From: LMUY01 sp965199005
GTDB taxonomy: Bacteria > Pseudomonadota > Alphaproteobacteria > Acetobacterales > Acetobacteraceae
Length of the DNA stretch: 64,000 bases
Assembly (NCBI GenBank): GCA_965199005.1
Contig: CBDAQK010000001.1
Location: forward strand, 2,108,001 to 2,172,000
Direction of reading: 5' to 3'
In this document: positions 17,870-26,058 of the stretch, piece after piece
Layout of the letters: every line of letters starts with the position of its first letter
Numbering within the stretch: the first letter of the stretch is position 1
Position numbers and translations under genes: made by a program
The notes under the pieces: generated by a model
Database searches by the model: none
What the model was told of the DNA's origin: nothing
What the model saw: only the letters and a program-made list of their open reading frames with translations

Positions 17870-18156
17870 GCTGGCTATGATCGCTGCCGGGATGATGTCT
17901 TGCGAGCGGAGGTTACACGCAGCCGCAGGGCGAGTGGTAACGCTGTCGCTGAGCGACTACGCGCATGTCGACCACGGCTACGCAGCGACGGTGCACAAGG
18001 CGCAGGGCCCATCGTCGATCGGATCCATGTGCTGCAACGCCGCACATGGACCTGTACGCGGCCTATGTCGGGCTGACGCAGCACCGCGACAGCTTGATGC
18101 TGCACTACGGCTACGAGGATTTCGCCGATATCGGCAAGCTGGCGCGCGGCTGCTGA
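17870..18156 (+). pseudogene. Relic of TraA-like conjugative relaxase/helicase (C-terminal helicase motif)
   Basis: Frame-jumping pieces read LSLSDYAHVDHGYAATVHKAQG (the UvrD/RecD-like motif of the TraA helicase domain), then VDRIHVL, then MDLYAAYVGLTQHRDSLMLH and YGYEDFADIGKLARGC. In intact TraA-type (Ti/Rhizobium) relaxases these follow each other directly. Only about 90 residues survive and two frameshifts separate them. The sequence from 17756 to 17870 before it and from 18157 to 18220 after it shows nothing recognisable. It indicates a past mobilisable or conjugative element in the island. Confidence 0.75.
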
Positions 18157-18219
18157 TCTGGGAAGATCTGGTTGGTCGTTGGAACAGGTTGGCAATCTAG
18201 GCTTGGAAGTAAGTGCATA

Positions 18220-18726
18220 CTACGCGTTGCCATCCGGCTGCCCCAGGTCATCCCCGAATAGAAGTGCAAGCTGGGCCGGTTGTCTAACGGCAGCGCTCCC
18301 GGCTTCGAGCAAAATTCCCTCCCGAGTAAGGCGCAAAGTAATACGATGCCCGCCAATCTCGATCTCCACGCCGTCAACGTGGGCGGCGAGCAGGGCGTTG
18401 TAGGACGCGGTGCCGCGCCGTCCTTCGGAATGCACCATCCCCAAGCCGCGCAGCGTTACCGTCCGCGGCCCCCTCTGTGCCGTACGGTCTGCGGCGGGCC
18501 ATTTGGTACCCACCAACACGGCGCCGGCGCCGAACCCGCCGCGTCGCTCCGGCGTCTCGCCCGCCGCGGGTTCTAGGGACCTGCCATCGCTGACCGCTTC
18601 AGCGGAACGGATGACTGGCGACGTCGGGATTCGCGATCTAGACCGGTCGGTCGTGCGAAAGATCACGTCACCCTCGAAAAAGTCCTTGGACAGGGGCTGA
18701 TCTCGGATACCCTGAGTGATGGCCAT
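18220..18726 (-). CDS. Hypothetical protein
   Basis: An open frame of 168 residues from an ATG at 18726, beginning MAITQGIRDQPLSKDFFEGD and ending LFGDDLGQPDGNA. The second half (about residues 85-165) reads like a folded domain, with VTLRGLGMVHSEGRRGTASY and VDGVEIEIGGHRITLRLTRE. No family is recognised. The first codons lie in a 23-base sequence that recurs exactly at 44714-44736, so the N-terminus may have been donated by, or interrupted by, a mobile element end. It is divergent from the 18803 gene. Confidence 0.55.
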   Translation of the reverse strand: MAITQGIRDQPLSKDFFEGDVIFRTTDRSRSRIPTSPVIRSAEAVSDGRSLEPAAGETPERRGGFGAGAVLVGTKWPAADRTAQRGPRTVTLRGLGMVHSEGRRGTASYNALLAAHVDGVEIEIGGHRITLRLTREGILLEAGSAAVRQPAQLALLFGDDLGQPDGNA

Positions 18727-18802
18727 TTCGGCCGGACAGTAGGGAGACCTCGACATGCACCAGCGCCTGCACCTCCACCGGACGCTCCTGTTCACGGGAG
18801 CG

Positions 18803-19468
18803 ATGTCCAATGTTGACCGCCTCAGGGCGATGGTTGAGACCCTCCCGCTGACCTGGCGCGTATGTGACCCCGACGAGGACATGAGCGACGACGACAGCGA
18901 GCCTTACAGCTACACGTTCCAGAGGCTGGCGAGCGGGACCGATCCGTCCTACCACGTCGAGCTCTGCTCCGAAACCGCCAGCTACGACTACGAGCTTTCG
19001 AACATCATCTGCGATGAGAGCGGCAAGGACGTGTCAGGCCGGGATGAGTGGAATCACCTCGCGGAGATATACAAGATCGAGGTTGTGGCGCCCGCTGCGA
19101 AGGCGACGCCGGCCCTGACCTACCGGTTCGCGCCGGCCTTCCAGGCGCCGGAGGATTGGTATGACCCGGAGGCGTGCGCGCTCCTGCGCAAGAGCTTGTC
19201 CGGATCCAAGTGCCCCTGCGTCGACTGGCTCTCCCCGAAGGCCGAGGCGTGGATGGGGTTCCTGGAGCGCATCAACCCTGAGCTCAAGGACCACTACATC
19301 CCGGAGCCGCTCCGCACCTGGCTGGAGCGCTTCAGCGGCTGGACCAAGGCTGAGATGGAAACGATGGAAAAATCGTCGGAGACCTTGCTTGCGTACATCC
19401 AGATGAAGATGGTCACGGGTTCGGATCGGAACGCCGATCAGGACGAGGCCGCGTCGACATTTTGTTGA
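18803..19468 (+). CDS. Hypothetical protein
   Basis: A 221-residue acidic protein starting MSNVDRLRAMVETLPLTW; an in-frame ATG at 18755 would add 16 residues of less protein-like sequence. Visible features are an acidic patch DPDEDMSDDDSEPYSY, several aromatic residues, and a C-terminal helical region (RTWLERFSGWTKAEMETMEK). No membrane segment and no catalytic motif is seen. It lies 16 bases upstream of the recombinase-like gene, in the same direction, and may be the first gene of the SNF2-containing cluster. No function is proposed. Confidence 0.7.
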   Translation: MSNVDRLRAMVETLPLTWRVCDPDEDMSDDDSEPYSYTFQRLASGTDPSYHVELCSETASYDYELSNIICDESGKDVSGRDEWNHLAEIYKIEVVAPAAKATPALTYRFAPAFQAPEDWYDPEACALLRKSLSGSKCPCVDWLSPKAEAWMGFLERINPELKDHYIPEPLRTWLERFSGWTKAEMETMEKSSETLLAYIQMKMVTGSDRNADQDEAASTFC

Positions 19469-19484
19469 CGCGGAGGGTCGCCTA

Positions 19485-20141
19485 TTGGATAGCATGCTTT
19501 ATGGATTGCGTATAATGACCTCGGATCGTGGACCGCTCGAAGCGGCATCCAATTCCACTCAAGTGGTCCTCTACACGTGCGATATCCCCGGCGACGGGTA
19601 TCGCACGTACCAGGAGCAAGCGACGGCACTCCGGGAGATTGCCGCCTCACGGCGCTGGGTCGTGGAGCGCGTCCATCGCGATACCGCGCCCGGCCGGGTG
19701 CAGCGCTCACGGATGCTGTCGCGGGCGTCTGGTAGCGGAATATCGGCGATTATCGCAATCGGTCTTCCCTACCTGTCGGCGTCGTTCAGCGACTTCCTGG
19801 ATTTCATGCATGAGGTGACTTTGCATGATGTCCGCCTCGTACTGCTCGAAGACGAGCTGGACACGGCGTCGAAGGCTGGCAAGAAGCTCGTCGCTTCGCT
19901 CGACCTGGTCCGGCAAGTGGAGGCAACCTTCCGCGCGAGCCATGCTCGGGCGGGGGTGCAGGCGGCACGGGCAGCGGGCCGAACGCTGGGCAGGCCACCG
20001 AAAGACCCGAAGCGGAAGATGAAGGCCACAGCGATGCTTGCGAAAGGCGTCGGGGTCACGGAGACAGCGCGACGGCTGCAAATGCCGGTCTCCGAGGTGT
20101 CCCGCATCAAGTCGGCGCAAGCAGCCGACGGTGCCGATTAG
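19485..20141 (+). CDS. Serine-recombinase-like protein lacking catalytic residues
   Basis: About 218 residues from a TTG at 19485; later starts at ATG 19494, ATG 19515 or GTG 19566 are possible. The overall layout is that of a small resolvase: an N-terminal alpha/beta domain, a long helix (VRQVEATFRASHARAGVQAA), then the GRPP hinge (AAGRTLGRPPKDPKRK) and a helix-turn-helix (AKGVGVTETARRLQMPVSEV). The catalytic serine context (Y-A-R-V-S) is replaced by LYTCDI. The LDRLGR motif is replaced by IGLPYLS, so the nucleophile and active-site arginines are missing. It is probably a DNA-binding protein, not a recombinase. A perfect TATAAT lies at 19511-19516 with no good -35. Confidence 0.8.
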   Translation: MDSMLYGLRIMTSDRGPLEAASNSTQVVLYTCDIPGDGYRTYQEQATALREIAASRRWVVERVHRDTAPGRVQRSRMLSRASGSGISAIIAIGLPYLSASFSDFLDFMHEVTLHDVRLVLLEDELDTASKAGKKLVASLDLVRQVEATFRASHARAGVQAARAAGRTLGRPPKDPKRKMKATAMLAKGVGVTETARRLQMPVSEVSRIKSAQAADGAD

Positions 20142-20255
20142 CCTTGAAGGCTCGCTGTCCTGGAAGGTTTCTGCGCCTCCGGATTACCCAAGGCTTGTTA
20201 TCCAGAGTCCAATATAGGTGCCATCACCACCTACCCTCCGCGAGGTGAAGCAGGG

Positions 20256-23156
20256 GTGGCTCGGAAGGATCGGGAAAGCGCGATGGAGTTCACACAATAC
20301 CACAGTCAGTTCCTGGCGCACCGGATTACGCTCGAGGGAGTTAACGACGAGGCTATGGCGAAGGCGCTGACGACGGCGCGAGTAGACATGAATCCGCACC
20401 AAGTGGACGGTGCGCTTTTTGCGCTTCAGTCACCGTTGTCGAAGGGCGTCCTCCTCGCCGATGAAGTCGGACTGGGCAAAACCATCGAAGCCTCGCTGGT
20501 GATCGCGCAGAGATGGGCGCAGCGTAGGCGCCGCATCCTGCTGATCGTCCCAGCGTCGCTGCGCAAGCAGTGGAGCGCGGAGCTCTGGGAGAAATTCGGG
20601 CTCCCCTCGCAGATCATGGACACCTCCTCCTACAGGCGGGCAGCGCGCGGACGACGGCGCCAGCCATTCGACACCACCGCCGAGATCATCGTGGTCAGCT
20701 ATGAATTCGCCAGCCGGATGATGAGCGACCTTAGGCCCATACCGTGGGATCTCGTCGTGTTCGACGAGGCGCATCGTCTGCGCAACACCTACCGGAAGAA
20801 TGCGTCGGCTCGAGCCCGCGCGCTGCGGGAGGGGCTGCGTGACTGCTTCAAGTTGCTACTCACCGCGACCCCGCTGCAGAACTCCATTATGGAGCTGTAT
20901 GGCCTGATCTCGATGATTGACGATGGCTTGTTCGCGGACGAGGCCAGCTTCCGGCTGCAATATGCCGGACAGCATACGACAGCGGAGAGCCTGGCCGTCC
21001 TGCGGCAGCGGCTGGAACCGGTCTGTCGCCGGACGCTGCGCCAGACTGTGCAGGAGGCCGGGCATATCAGCTACACCAAGCGAACCCCGGTGACATTTCG
21101 GTTTGAGCCGCATCCGGATGAGTTGACCTTCTACGAGCGTCTGTCCGCCTTCCTGCAGCGGCCGGACACGCATTATCTCGGAGGGAAGCCGAACGCCCTG
21201 ATCACGATGAGCCTACGCAAGATCCTGGGCTCATCGTGCGTCGCAATCAGCGACACCCTCACGCGGATCATCGACCGGCTGAAGAAGCAGCAGAGCCTGA
21301 TGCAAGCGGATCTGGGTGATCTTGAGACGGTCGGCGACGCGGCGGAGGAACTCGCCGGTTTGGAAGACGGCCAGGCCGTCGAAGCCTTGGCTGATCGGCA
21401 GCCAAAGGCCGCAGGTCCAATGGATCAGTCTCTCGCGGCCGAGATCCGCGAGCTTGAAGATTACCGAGGTCTCGCCCGGGCCATCACCGCCAGCGCCAAG
21501 AGCGAAACGCTGGTCCAACATCTTCCATCCCTTCTCGACACGATCGAGAGCAAGGGTGGCAAGCGCAAGGCCGTGATCTTCACTGAATCGGTTCGCACTC
21601 AGACCTATCTGGCCGAGCTTCTCTCGGAGCGGGGCTTCGCTGGAGACATCGTGCTGCTGAACGGCTCGAACTCTGATCGGGAGAGCGGTCGTATTCATGG
21701 GGCTTGGGTGGCGCGCCACACCGGCGGAGACCAGATCTCCGGGGCCCGCAGCGCCGACATGAAAGCCGCCATTGTCGAGGCGTTCCGCGATGAGATGACG
21801 ATCCTGCTCGCCACTGAGTCGGGCGCTGAAGGCATAAATCTGCAGTTCTGCTCCCTGCTGATCAACTATGATTTGCCATGGAACCCGCAACGCGTGGAGC
21901 AGCGCATCGGGCGCTGCCACCGTTATGGCCAGAAGATCGATGTGACGGTGGTCAACTTCCTCAACACAAGAAATCGAGCCGAGGAGCGCGTATTTGAGCT
22001 GTTGGACCAGAAGTTTCAGCTGTTTGACGGGGTCTTTGGCGCCAGCGATGACGTGCTGGGCGCGATTGAAAGCGGCATCGATTTCGAGCGCCGCGTGCAT
22101 GAGATCGTGCAGTCGGCTCGTACTGTCAGGCAGGTTGAGGATGCCTTTGCGGCATTGACGCGGAGCCTGGAGCAGCAGATTGCTCAGGACATGCACCGGA
22201 CTCGCGACCGGCTGCTGCAGCACATGGATGAGGGCGTGGTCCGCCGGCTCCGCTTCCGGCACGACACGATCAAGTCGATCCTGAGCATGTTCGACCAGCG
22301 GCTGATCACGTTGGCCCAGGCGGAGTTGCCTAGCTTGGAGATTCTCGAGCACCACGACGGCAGCCCATATTTCATTCACGCGGGAAAGAGTTGGACGACC
22401 GGATGGCCCCTGGCGGACCAGGAGGGATGGCAGTTCTTCCGCTTGGGCGACGGGACCCTTGCGCAGCAGTTGGTGGATGCAGCGAAGGCGCGACTCCTTC
22501 CGCCGGGAAGGGTGCTGTTCGATTACAGTGGCCGCGTGGCGTCTGGCTTGCCGCGGTTCGATGACGTAGCGGCTCTCGTCGGGCAGTCGGGCTGGCTGCG
22601 CGTGAGCAAGCTGGTCTTGCGAACCGCAGGACAGGCCGCAGAGCACTTGGTTGCGGCGGGCATAGCGGATGATGGGAGCGAACTCGATCCGGCGGTCATG
22701 GAGCGGCTGTTTCTGGTCCCTGGAACGACCCAGGCGGAGGCTCTGCTGCCGCCCACCGAAATCGATACCCTTGAAGCCCGGCTGATCGGGGAGTTCATCA
22801 AGACGGGAGAAGCCGACACGTCGCGGTGGCTGCAGGCTGAGGCCGAGAAGGTCGAGCGCTTTGCCGAGGATTTGGAGGTGGTGTCGGAGCGGGAGATCCA
22901 GGATCTCCAACGCGAGCTGCTGCAGCGGCGCGCGGCACTGCGTGTCAGCGCCGACCGGACGGTGCAGCAGACGATCGAGGAGCGGCGTGCGATCAATCGG
23001 CTCTCCGGGCAGTTGGACGATAAGAAGCTCGCCAATCACCGGCAGAAGCAGGCGGCCCGTTCGCAGATCGACGCGGTCCTTGCCAAGCTGCAGGCCGATC
23101 TTGCCGTCGTGCCCGCGATGGAGCCGCTGTTCAGTCTGCGCTGGCATGTAATGTGA
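20256..23156 (+). CDS. SNF2-family DNA helicase/translocase
   Basis: A 966-residue protein from a GTG at 20256. An ATG at 20283 preceded by GGAAGGAT is equally plausible and gives 957. The SF2/SNF2 motor occupies about residues 40-590: LADEVGLGKTIEASLV (Walker A), VVFDEAHRLRN (DEAH), LLTATPLQNSIMELYGLISM, ESGAEGINLQFCSLLINYDL and PWNPQRVEQRIGRCHRYGQ. The C-terminal 350 residues are helical (VERFAEDLEVVSEREIQDLQ onward, coiled-coil-like) and without a nuclease motif I can see. RapA- and DISARM DrmD-like proteins share this architecture. None of the other DISARM genes is present, so I call only the family. Confidence 0.92.
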   Translation: MARKDRESAMEFTQYHSQFLAHRITLEGVNDEAMAKALTTARVDMNPHQVDGALFALQSPLSKGVLLADEVGLGKTIEASLVIAQRWAQRRRRILLIVPASLRKQWSAELWEKFGLPSQIMDTSSYRRAARGRRRQPFDTTAEIIVVSYEFASRMMSDLRPIPWDLVVFDEAHRLRNTYRKNASARARALREGLRDCFKLLLTATPLQNSIMELYGLISMIDDGLFADEASFRLQYAGQHTTAESLAVLRQRLEPVCRRTLRQTVQEAGHISYTKRTPVTFRFEPHPDELTFYERLSAFLQRPDTHYLGGKPNALITMSLRKILGSSCVAISDTLTRIIDRLKKQQSLMQADLGDLETVGDAAEELAGLEDGQAVEALADRQPKAAGPMDQSLAAEIRELEDYRGLARAITASAKSETLVQHLPSLLDTIESKGGKRKAVIFTESVRTQTYLAELLSERGFAGDIVLLNGSNSDRESGRIHGAWVARHTGGDQISGARSADMKAAIVEAFRDEMTILLATESGAEGINLQFCSLLINYDLPWNPQRVEQRIGRCHRYGQKIDVTVVNFLNTRNRAEERVFELLDQKFQLFDGVFGASDDVLGAIESGIDFERRVHEIVQSARTVRQVEDAFAALTRSLEQQIAQDMHRTRDRLLQHMDEGVVRRLRFRHDTIKSILSMFDQRLITLAQAELPSLEILEHHDGSPYFIHAGKSWTTGWPLADQEGWQFFRLGDGTLAQQLVDAAKARLLPPGRVLFDYSGRVASGLPRFDDVAALVGQSGWLRVSKLVLRTAGQAAEHLVAAGIADDGSELDPAVMERLFLVPGTTQAEALLPPTEIDTLEARLIGEFIKTGEADTSRWLQAEAEKVERFAEDLEVVSEREIQDLQRELLQRRAALRVSADRTVQQTIEERRAINRLSGQLDDKKLANHRQKQAARSQIDAVLAKLQADLAVVPAMEPLFSLRWHVM

Positions 23157-23381
23157 GTTGATAGAGACATTGGCAGTCACTTCTGCTGAGGTTTTCGTCG
23201 TCTGGAGACGGCACTGCCGACAGTTCGGGCCCGAGGCAATGCCAGCGGGGTGTCAGAAAAGACGATCCGAAACAATGGGTTGACGGCATCTCGGTCAACC
23301 GGCTAGGTCCGGCTCTCGTGTGAGATTGGCTGGCGCGGCATAGGCCCAGATCCCGTCTCCACCTGATCCTAGGAGGGCGCT

Positions 23382-23822
23382 ATGGCTGACGCTGGTTCCA
23401 CGAGTATTACGCTGTCCGGGATCATGCCCTCTTTGCTGATCACCTACGGCAAAGCCACCCTGCACGTTGAAGGCGAGCCGTTGCAGTCAGACCTTGTCCT
23501 GGTGCGGGCGTGTGCGTCGGCTCGCGCGAAAGGAGAGGCCATGGCGGCACTGCTGGCATCCATCGCCGACCTGCCGCCTACCGAGGCCCGGCATGACGCC
23601 GCCTATGCCGCCGTTGGCCAGTTGCGTCCGGGCTGGGAAGACGACGTTGCCACGGCATGTCGCCACCCCGCCCGCACGGCTGCCGGACTGCACGCTAAGG
23701 CGGAGTTGGCCGCAAAGCTGTTCGATCGGGAGACGGACGGCACTGTGGTTGGCAGTCCGGCCGTGCGGCTCGCTGCGTCACTGGCGGATGACGTGTTCTG
23801 CGCGGGCTGGCACCGTGCGTAA
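23382..23822 (+). CDS. Hypothetical protein
   Basis: A 146-residue protein with an AGGAGG-type ribosome-binding site just before the ATG (CTAGGAGGGCGCT). It begins MADAGSTSITLSGIMPSLLI and has an Ala-rich helical second half (RPGWEDDVATACRHPARTAA, RLAASLADDVFCAGWHRA). No motif is recognised. It sits between the SNF2 gene and the GIY-YIG gene in the same direction. The 225 bases upstream carry no other gene. Confidence 0.65.
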   Translation: MADAGSTSITLSGIMPSLLITYGKATLHVEGEPLQSDLVLVRACASARAKGEAMAALLASIADLPPTEARHDAAYAAVGQLRPGWEDDVATACRHPARTAAGLHAKAELAAKLFDRETDGTVVGSPAVRLAASLADDVFCAGWHRA

Positions 23823-23863
23823 GTCGGGTCTGGGAGAAAAAAATGATCTAGAACAATAAGTTG

Positions 23864-23892
23864 TTGACATTCGCCCACGACCGGTCTACATA
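23864..23892 (+). promoter_or_regulatory. Sigma70-type promoter with overlapping small palindrome
   Basis: TTGACA at 23864-23869 and TACATA at 23887-23892 are separated by exactly 17 bases. A 5-bp inverted repeat, AACAA-TAAG-TTGTT (23852-23865), overlaps the -35 box and could be an operator. It points at the GIY-YIG gene, whose ATG is about 80 bases downstream. Confidence 0.7.
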
Positions 23893-23973
23893 TGTTCTCA
23901 CCCGGCGACGCTGGGCGGCCGAGATGGGTGCTGCAAACACCGATCCCGGCCTGACCGCAGGCAGGAGAGAACC

Positions 23974-25134
23974 ATGCCTTTGGCTACAGACCAGCATACC
24001 CGGATTCCGTCCGGCATCGTACCCCTTTGCCTCGACACCGACGACCCTTTGCTGCGGGCAGAAAACGTTCAGCAGGACAAGGTGGCGGACGGTCCGATCC
24101 TTAGCGGCCCAGCCCTCATCGCCAAGCTTTGGACAATCTACACCCTGACACACCTCGTCGACGGTCGGATTTACGTAGGCCTGACCCAGCGCTCTCTGAT
24201 CCAGCGGACGCGATCGCACATCCAGCAGGCGAAGCGAGACCGCCGCATCCGGAAAGGAGGCCTCATGGAGGTGATCCAGACGACACTGGTCCAGGGAAAG
24301 ACGTTCGCCGAAGCTTTCCAGGTGGAGGCAGTAGCCACCGCGCACTCAAAGGCGGAAGCGGCCGCATTGGAGCGGGCGTGGGTCGAGCGGCTCGGCAGCC
24401 GCTATCCCCGTGGGCTGAACGGCATGCCAGGCGGGAGCAGCGTCGGCGGCGCTGAAAACGCGCGGTCTTTGACGGTGCGGCTCGTGGGCGTGACTCACCG
24501 CTTTGCCAGCATTGGGGAGGCGATCACCTGGTCGAACGGTCGGCTACAGGCGCAGGGGCGTCCAGCGGTCGATGTCGGGACGGTTTATGCGAGGCTAGCG
24601 ATGAAGTGGCCGCCAGCCCAGGCGTTGGGTTTGGCGCCGCACCGTGACGGCCGGCGCCAGCGCGTGCCGTTCATCATGGACGGAAAGTCTTACTGCACGC
24701 TGGCGGAGGCCTCGGCCAAGAGCGGCATTTGTGTCGATACGCTCCGCTCTCGGCTGCATCGGCAACGTGTCGCCGGCGTCCGGATGGACCTGTCGATCGA
24801 TCGACGCCAGGCTCTCGGTCCCCGCGGGCCGCGCACGCCACGGCAGGGTCTCGCTGAGCCCCGTGTGCCGACAGACCGCCGTAAGCTTGTCGTGCTCACC
24901 CTGCCGAACGGCTCCCGGCTGATCGGCGGGGAACGCGAAGTGATTGGCAAAGTGTTGTCCGACCCTCAGCGCGAAAGCAGAAGGGTGGAGCATCTCTCGG
25001 CGAGCGGCATCAGGAGGAGGCTTCGTTTGCTTGAGAGCTACGATCGACTCGTCGGCACCGCTGCCGTCGCGTGGGCGTTCGGCTTCAAGGCAGCACCCCC
25101 GCCGTACGTGTCGGCTGGGAAAACATTGAACTGA
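23974..25134 (+). CDS. GIY-YIG nuclease with NUMOD-like DNA-binding modules
   Basis: A 386-residue protein; the ribosome-binding site GCAGGAGAGA precedes the ATG. The GIY-YIG domain lies at about residues 50-150: WTIYTLTHLVDGRIYVGLTQ gives the (G/T)IY and YVG halves, R-x-RSHI follows, and AAALERAWVERLGSRYPRGLN carries the metal-binding Glu and the terminal Asn. Two repeated modules follow (THRFASIGEAITWSNGRL with GTVYARLAMKW, and KSYCTLAEASAKSGICVDTL with RSRLHRQ). They resemble NUMOD1-type helix-turn-helix segments of homing endonucleases. It may be a free-standing homing-type or defence nuclease. It has its own promoter at 23864. Confidence 0.8.
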   Translation: MPLATDQHTRIPSGIVPLCLDTDDPLLRAENVQQDKVADGPILSGPALIAKLWTIYTLTHLVDGRIYVGLTQRSLIQRTRSHIQQAKRDRRIRKGGLMEVIQTTLVQGKTFAEAFQVEAVATAHSKAEAAALERAWVERLGSRYPRGLNGMPGGSSVGGAENARSLTVRLVGVTHRFASIGEAITWSNGRLQAQGRPAVDVGTVYARLAMKWPPAQALGLAPHRDGRRQRVPFIMDGKSYCTLAEASAKSGICVDTLRSRLHRQRVAGVRMDLSIDRRQALGPRGPRTPRQGLAEPRVPTDRRKLVVLTLPNGSRLIGGEREVIGKVLSDPQRESRRVEHLSASGIRRRLRLLESYDRLVGTAAVAWAFGFKAAPPPYVSAGKTLN

Positions 25135-25341
25135 TACAGCCCAACTGATGCACCGCCCGGATCACCAGCAGGGCGGTGCATTGATGATGGCGGTGAGCGG
25201 TTCCCTTGCGAACAAGGGGTGGAGCTCGGACGCATCTGGTCCAATCAAATCGGTTCGACCGTCATGAGCGGCGGAAGCGGCAGTGCCTGTGCGCAGGTGG
25301 TGCTCGTCCGGCTGCCTGCAACCACGGATTATATTACACCT

Positions 25342-26058
25342 ATGATTATCCCAACCAATGACTTTCCTAATGCGCCTCCATATGCCGCCGGCGACGTTGA
25401 TCTCGGCGCAGCGGACGATGTCGCGGCGCGTAGGCACGCGCTAGACCCCGCCTTGCTCGCGGCCAAATTGCTTCTGGGACGCGCGATGGCGGCGGCCGGA
25501 ACGTCACCGGATCAGGCCGGTGCGGACGGTATGGTGTCGGTCATTATCGTACCGACAGCAGAATGGAACCAGATCGCTTGCCGGGCGTGGTGCGATGTCG
25601 CTCGGGGTGGCCAGCGCTGGGAAGACGGCGACCAGGCTTATTTCGGAGGCGCGAAGACTTGGCTTGTGTGGGTGTCGGACGAGGAGCTCCGCCCAGCGAT
25701 CGCCAGACACGCCAATGAGCTGGTCGGTAAGGCGGTATTCCAGGCCCGGCATTGCGCTGGGTTTTCACCTGATGCGGCGTGGCTGCCATCGGATTTGGAC
25801 TATGCCGCCGATTACCGGCTGACCTTGCCGAACCTGACGGGAGGCGATGTCGGTGACCTCGCAGCCGAGCTGTGCGGTCGTGGGCCGACGGCTTGCCTGT
25901 CGGACGACTATGCCGCCACCCTGACGCCACGGCTGTTGCGCTTGGCGCGGCGGCCCAACCAAGGTCCCGCCGCGTATATCGCCAAGCTCGCTGAGTTGTT
26001 GAACCGTGAGCGTCCTAGGGAACCCCCGGCGCCCACCGCAGGGAACCCCCCGGGCTGA
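25342..26058 (+). CDS. Probable N-terminal half of the AAA-M41 protease (split gene)
   Basis: A 238-residue frame beginning MIIPTNDFPNAPPYAAGD; a GTG at 25219 would add 41 residues that look non-coding. The body (VIIVPTAEWNQIACRAWCDV, LVWVSDEELRPAIARHANEL) has no motif I recognise. The end, LTPRLLRLARRPNQGPAAYI, AKLAELLNRERP, is the kind of linker that directly precedes the ATPase domain in long AAA-M41 proteins. The frame ends at a TGA right after a six-C run (26046-26051). Removing one base would fuse it in frame to the downstream ATPase. I regard it as one gene broken by a frameshift, or two translationally overlapping genes. Confidence 0.6.
   Translation: MIIPTNDFPNAPPYAAGDVDLGAADDVAARRHALDPALLAAKLLLGRAMAAAGTSPDQAGADGMVSVIIVPTAEWNQIACRAWCDVARGGQRWEDGDQAYFGGAKTWLVWVSDEELRPAIARHANELVGKAVFQARHCAGFSPDAAWLPSDLDYAADYRLTLPNLTGGDVGDLAAELCGRGPTACLSDDYAATLTPRLLRLARRPNQGPAAYIAKLAELLNRERPREPPAPTAGNPPG

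Noticed and set aside
19511..19516. Perfect TATAAT considered as a promoter for the recombinase-like gene
   Set aside because: No -35 box at 16-18 bases (the nearest TTGGAT is 20 bases away), and it lies inside the probable coding region; kept only as a note in that gene.
20256..23156. DISARM system based on the SNF2 (DrmD-like) protein
   Set aside because: No DrmA, DrmB, DrmC or DISARM methyltransferase gene is found on either side; the neighbouring genes are unrelated.
21231..23180. Minus-strand open frame of about 649 codons
   Set aside because: Antisense to the SNF2 helicase gene and without any recognisable motif.
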